From DATBLE01 sp963775695 (GTDB taxonomy: Bacteria; Actinomycetota; Thermoleophilia; Gaiellales; Gaiellaceae), in the NCBI GenBank assembly GCA_963775695.1, contig CAVZJU010000007.1:401381-465380 (forward strand): a DNA stretch of 64,000 bases, in the 5' to 3' direction. The translations under genes and the position numbers were made by a program. The notes under the pieces are model-generated. The model saw only the letters and a list, made by a program, of their open reading frames with translations, was not told where the DNA came from and ran no database searches. Each line of letters opens with the position of its first letter. Positions within the stretch are counted from its first letter, which is position 1. Shown here piece after piece: positions 41,857 through 50,475 of the stretch.

Positions 41857-43755
41857 GTGCCTCACAGGCGCCGGCGGCAGCAGCAGGGACTGGAGCGCGT
41901 CCTCGGGACGCCGGCCCTCTTCTCGACCGCCTACGGCAACGTCGGCTCGTCGATCTACTACGCGCTCGGCGTCACCGCTGCGATCGCGCTCGGGCTGACC
42001 CCGCTCGTCTTCCTGATCAGCGGCCTGATCTTCGCCTGCACGGCCGCGACCTACGCCGAGGGCACTGTCCGCTACCCGGAGGCGGGCGGCTCGGCGAGCT
42101 TCGCCCGCCACGCCTTCAACGAACTCGTCTCCTTCGCGGCCGCCTGGGCGCAGATGCTCAACTACATCATCACCGTCGCCATCTCGGCGTTCTTCGTCCC
42201 GCACTACCTGTCGATCTTCTGGGAGCCGCTGAGGACGAATCCGTGGGACATCATCGGCGGCGCCGCGGTGATCCTGATCCTGGTCGCCATCAACATCGTC
42301 GGTATCAAGGAGGCGGCGGGCCTGAACGTCTTCCTCGCCGTCGTCGACTTCGCCACCCAGCTCCTGCTGGTGATCATCGGCTTCGCGATCGTCTTCGACC
42401 CGCATGTCCTGACGGCCAACGTCCACTGGGGGATCGCCCCCACCTGGGGGAACTTCGCCCTGGCGATCCCGGTGGCGATGATCGCCTACACCGGCATCGA
42501 GACCGTCTCCAACCTCGCCGAGGAGGCCCGCGACCCGACCCGGTCGATCCCGGCGTCCATCCGGCTGGTGGCGATTGCCGTCTTCGCCATCTACTTCACG
42601 TTGCCGATGATCGCCCTGTCGGCTCTGCCCGTGTACAAGGACGCCGCCGGCGACTACGTGACCAAGCTCGGGCTACCGCCGGACAAGGGCGGCTTCGAGA
42701 ACGACCCGGTACTCGGCCTGGTCGAGAACCTCGGTCTGCACGGCTGGGTGCTCAGCTCCGCCAAGGTCTACGTCGGCGTTCTGGCCGCGACCATCCTGTT
42801 CATCGCCACCAACGCGGGCGTGATCGGCGCCTCGCGGATCACGTACTCGATGGCCAGCTACCGGCAGCTCCCGGAGGTCTTCCGCCGCCTCCACCCGCGC
42901 TTCAAGACGCCGTGGCTGTCGCTGATCGTCTTCGCCGCGGCCATCCCGATCGCCGTGCTCCTGCCGGGGAAGGTCAACTTCCTCGGGACGATGTACTCGT
43001 TCGGCGCGATGCTGTCGTTCACGATCGCGCACGCCTCGATCATCCAGCTCCGCCGCAGGAAGCAGGAGCCCGGCGTGTACCGCGCGCGGCCCAACCTCCG
43101 CATCGGCGATCTCGACCTGCCACTGTTCGCGCTGCTCGGCGGTCTCGGCACCTCGATCGCCTGGGTGGTCGTCGTCGTCCAGTCCCCGCCCGCGCGCTGG
43201 GCGGGTCTCGCCTGGCTCGCGGCCGGATTCGTGTTCTACTGGCTGTACCGAACGCGGGTCCTGGAGCAGCCGCTGACAGAGACCGTGAGAGCGCCGATGC
43301 TCGTCCTCGGGCCGTCCCTGACGATCGAATACCGCACGATCGTCGTTCCGGTGAAGCGGACCGGCGAGAGCGAGGAGGCGCTGGTCGCTGCCGCGCGTCT
43401 GGCCGCGCAGCGCGGCGCGACCGTGGTCGTCGTCCACGTGATCGAGGTGCCCCTGTCGCTACCGCTCGACGTCCGGCTGCCGGAGGTACAGGACGTCGCC
43501 GAAGCGCTGCTCGACGACGCCCAGGCGCTGGTCGAGAGCTACGGCGTGCGAGCGGTCACCCGGCTCCTGCGCGCGCGGAAGGCCGGGCCCGCGATCGTCG
43601 AGGAGGCCCGCCGCCGCAACGCCGAACTCGTGCTGCTGGGAGCGCCTCGCCAGGCGGTCGCCGGACGGCGGGCGCTGTTCGGCGGGACCGTCGACTACGT
43701 GTTGCGCGAGGCGCCGTGCCGCGTCCTGGTCGCCGCGGGGAGGCAGGCCGCATGA
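41857..43755 (+). CDS. APC-family permease with C-terminal Usp domain (first of two)
   Basis: 632 residues: about 12 membrane helices of an amino acid-polyamine-organocation permease ('FSTAYGNVGSSIYYALGVTA', 'YAEGTVRYPEAGGSASFARH', 'AIPVAMIAYTGIETVSNLAE') to about residue 470, then a universal stress protein domain ('TIVVPVKRTGESEEALVAAA', 'VLLGAPRQAVAGRRALFGGT', 'VDYVLREAPCRVLV'). The Usp part could bind nucleotide and regulate transport. GTG 41857 has a TAGAGT hexamer close upstream and no SD. The stop overlaps a 57-residue membrane protein (ATGA), and a paralogue follows. Confidence 0.88.
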   Translation: MPHRRRRQQQGLERVLGTPALFSTAYGNVGSSIYYALGVTAAIALGLTPLVFLISGLIFACTAATYAEGTVRYPEAGGSASFARHAFNELVSFAAAWAQMLNYIITVAISAFFVPHYLSIFWEPLRTNPWDIIGGAAVILILVAINIVGIKEAAGLNVFLAVVDFATQLLLVIIGFAIVFDPHVLTANVHWGIAPTWGNFALAIPVAMIAYTGIETVSNLAEEARDPTRSIPASIRLVAIAVFAIYFTLPMIALSALPVYKDAAGDYVTKLGLPPDKGGFENDPVLGLVENLGLHGWVLSSAKVYVGVLAATILFIATNAGVIGASRITYSMASYRQLPEVFRRLHPRFKTPWLSLIVFAAAIPIAVLLPGKVNFLGTMYSFGAMLSFTIAHASIIQLRRRKQEPGVYRARPNLRIGDLDLPLFALLGGLGTSIAWVVVVVQSPPARWAGLAWLAAGFVFYWLYRTRVLEQPLTETVRAPMLVLGPSLTIEYRTIVVPVKRTGESEEALVAAARLAAQRGATVVVVHVIEVPLSLPLDVRLPEVQDVAEALLDDAQALVESYGVRAVTRLLRARKAGPAIVEEARRRNAELVLLGAPRQAVAGRRALFGGTVDYVLREAPCRVLVAAGRQAA

Positions 43756-43925
43756 GCGCGAGACGGCGCGGGACCGCTGTGATCTCCGCGCTTCTGGTCG
43801 TCCTCGGCCTCGCGGTGATCGCGCGCTCCATCCAGGTCGGCGTCGGTGGCGGCTTCGGGCTGATCGTCGGCGCGATGCTGGTCGCCGCCGGCGCCCTCCG
43901 CCTCTACCTCGCAATCCGCGCCTAG
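43752..43925 (+). CDS. 57-residue two-span membrane protein
   Basis: A small hydrophobic protein between the two APC-Usp permeases. After 'MSARRRGTAVISALLVVLGL' come two helices, ending 'GAMLVAAGALRLYLAIRA'. ATG 43752 overlaps the first permease stop and its own stop is directly followed by the ATG of the second. The coupling suggests it is a small partner of the permeases; no family recognised. Confidence 0.6.
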   Translation: MSARRRGTAVISALLVVLGLAVIARSIQVGVGGGFGLIVGAMLVAAGALRLYLAIRA

Positions 43926-45839
43926 ATGCCGCGCCGCCTGCCGGGACTCGTCCGCAGCCTCACCGGGGAGTCCCTCGCCTCCGTCGCCTACGGCGAGGTC
44001 GGCTCCTCGATCTACTTCGCGCTCGGGATCGTCGCGCTCTTCGCGCTGGGACTCACGCCGTGGGTGCTCCTCGTGGTCGGCGCGGTGTTCATGCTCGTCG
44101 CGCTCTCGTACGCCGAGGGCACGGCCGCGATCCCCGAGACGGGTGGGGCGGCGATGCTGGCGCGCAGGGCGTTCAACGACCCGATCGGCTTCCTGACCGG
44201 CTGGGCGCTCCTCCTCGACTACACGATCGTGATCGCGCTCGCCTCCCTCTTCACGCCCCACTACTTCGGGCACGCGGTCGGCTGGCTGCGGCTGACGCGC
44301 CATCCCTGGGACGTGGTCGCCGCCGTGTTCATCGTGCTGGCGATCACGCTGCTGCGGCTGATCCGCCGGCCCGGCCTCTACCGGATCGCGATCGTCGTCG
44401 CGGTGGTCGCGTTCGTCACGGACGTGATCCTGATCGTGCTCGGCTTCGCGTTCCTGTTCTCGCCGTCGGACCTCGGCCACGGCGCCCACCCGGGCGTCGC
44501 GCCGACCTGGCACTCGCTCGCCTTCGCGCTGCCGGTGGCGATGCTCGCATACACCGGCCTGGAGACGCTCGCCAACCTGGCGCAGGAGGCGCGTGAGCCC
44601 GGCAAGAGCATGCCGCGCAGCCTGTTCGTCGGCCTCGGGGCGGCGGTGCTGGTGTCCGTGCTGGTCGGCGTGATCGCGGTTGCCGCCTTCCCCGCGGTCA
44701 CCGGCTCGGACTCCGTCACCACGCGCCTGGCCACGGACTGGATCCAGGCGCCGCTGGTCGGAATCGTCTCCGCCTTCAGCGGGCACATGCCGGCCCTGCT
44801 CGTCGACATGCTGCGCGTGATGGTCGGCCTGACCGGCGCGGGCGTCCTGCTCGCGGCTGCGACCACGTCGATTTCGGGCGTCGGCCGCGTCGTCTACTCG
44901 CTCGGCCGGCATCAGATGCTTCCGCACGCGTTCGGGACGTTCGGCCGGCGCAGCACGCTGCCGCCCGCGGCGATCCTGGGCGCCGCCGCGGTCTCGATCA
45001 CGCTCGTGATCGTCTCCGCCTCGGTCGGCCGCGAGGCCCGGTTCCTCGCGAGCCTCTACAGCTTCGGAGTGCTGATCACCTTCGCGATCGCGCAGGCGGC
45101 GGTCGTGCGTCTGCGCTTCACCGAGCCGGACCTGCCGCGGCCGTACGTCGTCCCGCTGAACGTCCGCATCCGGGGCCGTCCGGTTCCGGTCGCCGCGCTG
45201 GTCGGCATCCCGCTCGTGGTCGCGCTCTGGGTGATCTCGTTCTCCACGCACGCTGCGGCCAGGATCGGCGGTCCCGCCTGGCTGCTCCTCGGCGCCTGCC
45301 TCTACGTGTACGCGCGGGTCCGCCGGGGAGCGGGGCTGCTCGAGCACGTCGCGGCCCCGGTCCCGGACCTCGTGCCCGCCGGAGAGGGCGAGTACGAGCG
45401 GATCCTCGTTCCGGTCAAGCTTGGGCCGATCGGCGAGGAGATGGTGGCGACCGCGATGAAGCTCGCCGAGGAGCGAGGGGGCACGATCCACGCCCTGCAC
45501 GTGATCCGCGTCCCGCTGTCGCTGCCGCTCGACGCGGAGGTGGCCGACCAGCAGGAGCGGGCGAGCGCGTCGCTCGAGGATGCGCGGACGCTGGCGGGGG
45601 AGCACGGCGTGACGATCGAGGGCGACACCGTCCGTGCGCGCGCGATCGGCGAGGCGATCGTCGAGAAGGCGGGGGAGATCGGCGCCGACCTGATCGTCAT
45701 GGGCTCGGCTCCTCGCTGGCGGCGCCAGTCGCGCTTCTTCAGCCCCACGGTCGACTACGTGCTGCGCCGTGCGCCCTGCGAGGTGATGGTGCTCGCCTAC
45801 CCGCAGGGCCTCCTCGAGGAAGAGGCGGCCCTGCCGTGA
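43926..45839 (+). CDS. APC-family permease with C-terminal Usp domain (second of two)
   Basis: 637 residues, same architecture as its upstream neighbour and clearly a paralogue: 'SVAYGEVGSSIYFALGIVAL', 'YAEGTAAIPETGGAAMLARR', 'LPVAMLAYTGLETLANLAQE' and a Usp domain from about residue 490 ('RILVPVKLGPIGEEMVATAM', 'LIVMGSAPRWRRQSRFFSPT', 'VDYVLRRAPCEVMVLA'). The two share motifs but differ in many positions, so the duplication is old. It starts directly after the 57-residue gene. Confidence 0.88.
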   Translation: MPRRLPGLVRSLTGESLASVAYGEVGSSIYFALGIVALFALGLTPWVLLVVGAVFMLVALSYAEGTAAIPETGGAAMLARRAFNDPIGFLTGWALLLDYTIVIALASLFTPHYFGHAVGWLRLTRHPWDVVAAVFIVLAITLLRLIRRPGLYRIAIVVAVVAFVTDVILIVLGFAFLFSPSDLGHGAHPGVAPTWHSLAFALPVAMLAYTGLETLANLAQEAREPGKSMPRSLFVGLGAAVLVSVLVGVIAVAAFPAVTGSDSVTTRLATDWIQAPLVGIVSAFSGHMPALLVDMLRVMVGLTGAGVLLAAATTSISGVGRVVYSLGRHQMLPHAFGTFGRRSTLPPAAILGAAAVSITLVIVSASVGREARFLASLYSFGVLITFAIAQAAVVRLRFTEPDLPRPYVVPLNVRIRGRPVPVAALVGIPLVVALWVISFSTHAAARIGGPAWLLLGACLYVYARVRRGAGLLEHVAAPVPDLVPAGEGEYERILVPVKLGPIGEEMVATAMKLAEERGGTIHALHVIRVPLSLPLDAEVADQQERASASLEDARTLAGEHGVTIEGDTVRARAIGEAIVEKAGEIGADLIVMGSAPRWRRQSRFFSPTVDYVLRRAPCEVMVLAYPQGLLEEEAALP

Positions 45840-45973
45840 GCTCGACCGTTCGTGTGTTTCGCTCACGCTGCCGCCGCCCCGGCCACGACGCCACGTCGCA
45901 AACCGACCAAACGGAGGCGAAAACCGCCATCGCAACCGGTACGCACGCTTGACCTCTGGGCTACGCTGAGCGC

Positions 45974-46402
45974 ATGAAGGCGATCGTGATCGGATGTGGA
46001 CGTGTCGGTTCCTCGATCGCGCTCCAGCTCCAGGAAGAGGGCTGGGACGTCGTCGCCCTCGACGAGAAGGAGGAGGCGCTCGGCCGCCTCGGCGAGAGCT
46101 GGAGCGGCGGTTTCGTCGTCGGCCACGGCATGGACACGTCCGTCCTGCGTCGCGCCGGGGTCGAGGACGCCGACGCGGTCGTGGTCGCCACCGACGGCGA
46201 CAACACCAACATCGTGGTCGGTCAGGTCGTCCAGAAGCGCTTCGGGATCGACTGCGTGGTCGTCCGGCTGCTCGACCCGGCCCGCGCCGAGTTCTACGAG
46301 CAGCAGGGCATGCGGACGATCTGCCCGACCTCGAACGCGATCGAGCGGCTGACCGAGGCCGTTCGCGCGTGTGACGTGCCGCAGCCCGTGAAGATCGGCT
46401 GA
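45974..46402 (+). CDS. TrkA-N (RCK) domain protein
   Basis: 142 residues: a single Rossmann NAD-binding RCK domain, 'MKAIVIGCGRVGSSIALQLQ' then 'VVALDEKEEALGRL' and 'DADAVVVATDGDNTNIVVGQ', without a TrkA-C domain. Such subunits gate potassium transporters by binding nucleotides. It is followed after 8 bases by a longer TrkA protein. Together with the APC-Usp permeases upstream this forms a transport and regulation cluster common in actinobacteria. No channel or Trk membrane subunit is nearby. Confidence 0.85.
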   Translation: MKAIVIGCGRVGSSIALQLQEEGWDVVALDEKEEALGRLGESWSGGFVVGHGMDTSVLRRAGVEDADAVVVATDGDNTNIVVGQVVQKRFGIDCVVVRLLDPARAEFYEQQGMRTICPTSNAIERLTEAVRACDVPQPVKIG

Positions 46403-46410
46403 ACGGCCCG

Positions 46411-47073
46411 ATGTACGTCCTGATCGCAGGCGGAGGCAAGATCGGCGCGAACCTCGCTCGCAGCCTGCTGCGTGTCGGGCACGAGGTGACCGTGGTCGAG
46501 CAGCGGCGCGACAAGTTCGAGCGGCTGGAGGACGAGTTCGAGCACGTCGTCGTCCACGGCGACGCGACCGAGATCTTCGTGCTCGAGCGGGCCGGCATCC
46601 AGCGTCCCCCCAGCATCGTGGTCGCGGTCACCGGCGACGACGAGGACAACATCGTCATCTGTCAGCTCGCCCGCGAGCGCTACGGCGTCGAGAAGGTGAT
46701 CGCGCGCGTCAACGACCCGCGCAACCAGGTGCACTTCGACCTGCTCGGCGTCTCCCCGACCGTCTGCGCAACCTCCTCGATCATGGCGCTGATCGAGCAC
46801 GAGGTGCCGGAGCACGGCCTCGTCCACCTGCTCGAGCTGCCCAAGGAGAACGTCGAGATCGTCGAGGTCCTGATCCCGCCGGACGCCGACTGCGCCGGCA
46901 CCCGGATCGACCGGCTGCAGCTTCCCGACGGCGCCCGCCTGATCTCCGTGAAGCGCAACGGCCAGTTCGAGATCGCCGACGGCGACACCGCCCTGCGCGC
47001 CGGCGACCAGGTGCTGGCCATCCTCCAGCCGGGGAAAGAGGACGAGCTTCGCAGTGTCCTGCTCAAGAGCTAG
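46411..47073 (+). CDS. TrkA-type potassium uptake regulator (RCK-N and RCK-C)
   Basis: 220 residues. RCK-N begins 'MYVLIAGGGKIGANLARSLL' with 'VVHGDATEIFVLERAGI' and 'VAVTGDDEDNIVICQLARER'. From about residue 145 the TrkA-C domain reads 'EIVEVLIPPDADCAGTRIDR' and ends 'ADGDTALRAGDQVLAIL'. It is a cytosolic gating subunit that binds NAD(H) or ATP, and c-di-AMP in some relatives. Its 3' end overlaps the start of the sugar dehydrogenase gene by 20 bases. Confidence 0.88.
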   Translation: MYVLIAGGGKIGANLARSLLRVGHEVTVVEQRRDKFERLEDEFEHVVVHGDATEIFVLERAGIQRPPSIVVAVTGDDEDNIVICQLARERYGVEKVIARVNDPRNQVHFDLLGVSPTVCATSSIMALIEHEVPEHGLVHLLELPKENVEIVEVLIPPDADCAGTRIDRLQLPDGARLISVKRNGQFEIADGDTALRAGDQVLAILQPGKEDELRSVLLKS

Positions 47074-48145
47074 CGCGTTCCTGCTGATGGCGGTCGCGCT
47101 CGCCCTGGTCGGGTCGGCCCAGGCCGCCGCGCCGAAGCCGATCCGCCCGGTCGTGATCGCGCGCGGCCTGAACTCGCCCATCCACCTCGCGGCCCCGGCG
47201 AACGAGCCGGGGCGGCTGTACGTGGTCGAGCAGAAGGGGACGATCCGGGTGATCCAGAACGGTCGGCTCCAGGCGCAGCCGTTCCTCGACATCCAGAAGC
47301 TGGTCAAGAGCGGGGGCGAGCAAGGGCTGCTGTCGGTGGCCTTCCACCCGCGCTACGCGCAGAACCACCTCTTCTATGTCGACTACACCGACACGAACGG
47401 CGATACGCGGGTGGTCGAGTACCGCTCGGACGGGACCCGTGCGATCGAGTCGTCGGCCCGGCAGCTCTTCTTCGAGAAACAGCCGTTCGCCAACCACAAC
47501 GGCGGCCAGCTCGTGTTCGGGCCGGACGGCCTGCTCTACATCGGCATGGGTGACGGCGGCTCCGGCGGCGACCCGAACAACAACGGCCAGACCTTCACGA
47601 ACAAGCTGGCCAAGATCTGGAAGCTGGACGTCAACGCCGCCAACCCGCAGCCGGTGCTCGCCGAGTACGGGCTGCGCAACCCCTGGCGGTTCTCGTTCGA
47701 CCGCGCCACCGGCGACCTCTACATCGCCGACGTCGGCCAGGGGTCATGGGAGGAGATCGACTACGTCCCGCGGGCGAGGCTCAGCCAGGTGATGAACTTC
47801 GGCTGGGCGGTCTACGAAGGACGCGCGCAGTACGATCGCTCCCGCAAGCTCGACCCGCGCGGGCCGTACCGCGGGCCGATCCAGGTCTACTCGCACGGGG
47901 CCGGCTGCTCGGTCACGGGCGGCTTCGTCTACCGGGGGAAGGCGCGGAAGGACCTGGTCGGGCGCTACTTCTACGGCGACTACTGCTCCGGGACCGTGTG
48001 GAGTTTCAAGGTGGTCAAGGGCAGGGTCACCTCCTTCCGGCGCGAGCGCTTCAGCATCCCCACGCTCAGCTCGTTCGGCGAGGACGCGCGCGGCGGCCTC
48101 TACGCCGTGTCGCAGGGCGGCGTCATCTACCGGATCGCCGGCTAG
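47054..48145 (+). CDS. PQQ-dependent aldose sugar dehydrogenase, secreted
   Basis: 363 residues with a signal peptide ('ASAFLLMAVALALVGSAQAA'). The six-bladed soluble glucose dehydrogenase fold (GSDH) is visible: 'IRVIQNGRLQAQPFLDI', 'GEQGLLSVAFHPRYA', 'PFANHNGGQLVFGPDGLLYI' (catalytic His), 'GMGDGGSGGDPNNNGQTF' (calcium site), 'GLRNPWRFSFDRATGDLYIA' and 'FVYRGKARKDLVGRYFYGDY'. Oxidises aldoses outside the membrane with PQQ or acts on another sugar. Start GTG 47054 lies within the TrkA gene. It ends in a 4-base overlap with a convergent small gene. Confidence 0.88.
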   Translation: MSCSRASAFLLMAVALALVGSAQAAAPKPIRPVVIARGLNSPIHLAAPANEPGRLYVVEQKGTIRVIQNGRLQAQPFLDIQKLVKSGGEQGLLSVAFHPRYAQNHLFYVDYTDTNGDTRVVEYRSDGTRAIESSARQLFFEKQPFANHNGGQLVFGPDGLLYIGMGDGGSGGDPNNNGQTFTNKLAKIWKLDVNAANPQPVLAEYGLRNPWRFSFDRATGDLYIADVGQGSWEEIDYVPRARLSQVMNFGWAVYEGRAQYDRSRKLDPRGPYRGPIQVYSHGAGCSVTGGFVYRGKARKDLVGRYFYGDYCSGTVWSFKVVKGRVTSFRRERFSIPTLSSFGEDARGGLYAVSQGGVIYRIAG

Positions 48146-48363
48146 CTCGCGCGCCGGCGGCGCACCTGCGGCCCCTGCGCGCCGAGCGCGGCGTACGCGA
48201 GGGCCGAGAGAGACTCGTTCAGCGCGCGCAGCTCGTAGACGAGCGGCGCGAGATTCTCGCCCGAGTCCAGCCGCCGGTTGAGGCCGTGGATCTCGGCCAC
48301 GAGGCGGTCGAGCCGCTCGAGCAGAGCGTCCAGCTGCCTGTCGCCGACGTCCTTGCGCTCCAC
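48142..48363 (-). CDS. 73-residue coiled-coil protein
   Basis: Read from GTG 48363: 'VERKDVGDRQLDALLERLDR' then 'LVAEIHGLNRRLDSGENLAP' and 'ALNESLSALAYAALGAQG', with a basic end. Heptad Leu spacing indicates a helical coiled coil. No family recognised. A longer frame upstream would run through the cobalamin riboswitch and is not credible. Confidence is moderate because it is short, but the composition is unlike a shadow frame. Confidence 0.5.
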   Translation of the reverse strand: MERKDVGDRQLDALLERLDRLVAEIHGLNRRLDSGENLAPLVYELRALNESLSALAYAALGAQGPQVRRRRAS

Positions 48364-48395
48364 GCCTCCGATTCTACGAGTGGTGGGGTGGGTCG

Positions 48396-48561
48396 GGCAG
48401 GGTGATAGGCTCCGCCACCACATAGGCGCGCGGTCAGGGAACCCGGTGCGAGTCCGGGACGGTCCCGCCGCTGTAAGGGGAGATGCCCGTCGCCAGGACG
48501 CCACTGGGTCGCGAGCCCCGGGAAGGCGGCGACGGGGGAGCCCCGAGTCAGAAGACCTGCC
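48396..48561 (+). ncRNA. cobalamin riboswitch
   Basis: Contains the AdoCbl riboswitch landmarks in order: closing stem GGCAGG (48396-48401) with CCTGCC (48556-48561), GTCAGGGAACCCGGTGCGAG, CCGCCGCTGTAA, the B12 box core GCCACTG (48500-48506), GGGAAGGCGGCGAC, and CGAGTCAGAAGACCTGCC. It precedes btuF by about 45 bases and should shut off the transporter genes when B12 is plentiful. Confidence 0.95.
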
Positions 48562-48604
48562 GCCCGCCGTCGACCCCATCGAACCCCTCGCGGAAGGAGG
48601 ATTC

Positions 48605-49462
48605 GTGACCAGACTCGTTCTCGGACTTCTCGTCGCAGCCCTCGTAGCGGTGGTCGGAGCGTCCGGCTCGCCCGCTGCGCCTGCCGCCGTCCCGCATCGG
48701 ATCGTCTCGTTGTCGGCGACGGCCACCGAGTCGCTGTTCGCTATCGGCGCAGGCCCTCAGGTGGTCGCCGTCGACGACCAGTCCGACTATCCGAAGCAGG
48801 CGCCTCGCACCAAGCTCTCCGGCTTCACGCCAAACGTCGAGGCGATCGTCGGCTACAAGCCCGACCTCGTGATCGCCTCCTACGACCCCAACGGGCTCGT
48901 CGCCACGCTCCGCGGACTCGGGATCCACGTGGTCGTCCAGAACGCGGCGCGGAACCTCAACGAGGCCTACAACCAGATCCTCGCGCTCGGCAGGGTCACC
49001 GGCCGGCTTCCCGCGGCGACCCGCGTTGTCACTCGCATGAAGACGCAGATCAGCGCGTTGCTGGCCAAGGCAACGCCGCGGGCCCGGGGGCTGTCCGTGT
49101 TCCATGAGCTCGGCCCCGACCTCTACTCCGCAACCTCGAGCACCTTCATCGGGCGCGTCTACGGGCTCTTCGGGCTCAGGAACATCGCGGACGCTGCAGA
49201 CACCGCAGCGAGCGGCGGCTATCCGAAGCTTTCGGCCGAGTACGTCGTCTCGCGCAGCCCGGACATCGTCGTGCTCGCCGACATCAACTGCTGTGCGCAG
49301 TCGGCCCAGACGGTCGCCGCACGACCGGGCTGGAGGAACGTCGCCGCGGTGCGGACGGGGACGATCGTGCGCATCGACGACTCGATCGCCTCGCGCTGGG
49401 GGCCGCGGATCGTCAACTTCGTGCGCGCCATCGCCGGCGCCCTGGCGCATCTGCGCAGTTGA
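48605..49462 (+). CDS. btuF: vitamin B12 ABC transporter substrate-binding protein
   Basis: 285 residues with signal peptide ('LVLGLLVAALVAVVGASGSP'). The periplasmic-binding-protein-2 fold shows 'RIVSLSATATESLFAIGAGP', 'VVAVDDQSDYPKQA', 'GFTPNVEAIVGYKPDLVIAS' and 'GRVYGLFGLRNIADAA'. The cobalamin riboswitch directly upstream identifies the ligand. GTG 48605 has GGAAGGAGG upstream. No lipobox Cys is visible, so it may be released or anchored by the uncleaved signal. The stop overlaps the btuC start (TTGA). Confidence 0.93.
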   Translation: MTRLVLGLLVAALVAVVGASGSPAAPAAVPHRIVSLSATATESLFAIGAGPQVVAVDDQSDYPKQAPRTKLSGFTPNVEAIVGYKPDLVIASYDPNGLVATLRGLGIHVVVQNAARNLNEAYNQILALGRVTGRLPAATRVVTRMKTQISALLAKATPRARGLSVFHELGPDLYSATSSTFIGRVYGLFGLRNIADAADTAASGGYPKLSAEYVVSRSPDIVVLADINCCAQSAQTVAARPGWRNVAAVRTGTIVRIDDSIASRWGPRIVNFVRAIAGALAHLRS

Positions 49463-50475
49463 GCCCGCGGGGCTGGATCCTGGCGGCGCTCTTCCTCGTC
49501 GCCTCGCTCGTGCTCGGCGTGCTCGTCGGGCCGGTCGACATCGGCCTCGGTGCGGTGCTCGAGTCGGTCGCCGCCAGGATCCCGTTCCTCCACGTGCACT
49601 CGCCGCTTTCGCCCACCGACGAGGCGATCCTCTGGGACATCCGGATGCCCAGGGTCGTCCTCGGGGCGCTCGTCGGCGCCATGCTGGCCGTCGCCGGCGC
49701 GTCGTACCAGGGCGTGTTCCGGAACCCGCTCGCAGACCCGTACCTGCTCGGCGTCGCCGCCGGCGCCGGACTGGGGGCGACGCTCGCGGTCGTGTACCTG
49801 CGCGGGATCGACTTCCAGAACACGCTGCCCCCCGCCGCATTCGTCGGCGGGGCGGTCGCGGTCGTGGCCGCGTACGCGATCGGCCGGTCGGCGGGGGCCG
49901 GCGCGGGCGGCGCGACGCTCGTCCTGGCCGGCGTCACCGTCGCGGCCTTCTTCACCGCCGTCCAGACCTTCGTCCAGCAGCAGCACTCGGACACGATCCA
50001 GGAGGTCTACTCGTGGATCCTGGGCCGCCTGCCGAGCTCCGGCTGGCGCGACGTCGTCATCCTGCTGCCGTACGCCACGGTGGCGATCACCGGGATCCTG
50101 TTGCATCGACGGCTCCTGGACGTGCTCAGCGTGGGCGACGAGGAAGCGGCCAGCCTCGGCGTCAACGTCGGCCGGGTGCGGCTGGCCGTGGTCGTCTGCG
50201 CGACGGTCGGCACGGCCGCCGCCGTCGCGGTCAGCGGCCTGATCGGCTTCGTCGGGATCATCGTCCCGCATGCGATCCGCCTGGTCGCGGGGCCCAGCTA
50301 CCGGCTGCTGTTGCCGCTGTCGGTGCTGGTCGGCGGCGGCTTCCTCGTGCTCGCCGACGTGATCGCGCGCACGGCGCTGTCGCCGGGCGAGCTCCCCATC
50401 GGCGTCGTGACCGCGTTCTTCGGAGCGCCCTTCTTCGCGATCGTGCTCCGCACCTCGAAACGGATGGCTTCCTAG
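49459..50475 (+). CDS. btuC: vitamin B12 ABC transporter permease
   Basis: 338 residues of the FecCD/BtuC family with about 10 membrane helices. 'DIRMPRVVLGALVGAMLAVA' and 'GASYQGVFRNPLADPYLLGV' are the standard N-terminal blocks, 'WILGRLPSSGWRDVVILLPY' the middle one and 'GFVGIIVPHAIRLVAGPSYR' the C-terminal one. TTG 49459 overlaps the btuF stop. Its stop TAG shares one base with the btuD start. Works with BtuF and BtuD under riboswitch control. Confidence 0.93.
   Translation: MSPRGWILAALFLVASLVLGVLVGPVDIGLGAVLESVAARIPFLHVHSPLSPTDEAILWDIRMPRVVLGALVGAMLAVAGASYQGVFRNPLADPYLLGVAAGAGLGATLAVVYLRGIDFQNTLPPAAFVGGAVAVVAAYAIGRSAGAGAGGATLVLAGVTVAAFFTAVQTFVQQQHSDTIQEVYSWILGRLPSSGWRDVVILLPYATVAITGILLHRRLLDVLSVGDEEAASLGVNVGRVRLAVVVCATVGTAAAVAVSGLIGFVGIIVPHAIRLVAGPSYRLLLPLSVLVGGGFLVLADVIARTALSPGELPIGVVTAFFGAPFFAIVLRTSKRMAS

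Noticed and set aside
43695..46658. 987-residue minus-strand open frame over the second APC permease
   Set aside because: It is antisense to well-supported genes and has no recognisable domain, only Arg/Gly/Asp/Glu runs.
48364..48726. Upstream extension of the 73-residue minus-strand protein
   Set aside because: The extension would be antisense to the cobalamin riboswitch and btuF start and has shadow-like composition.
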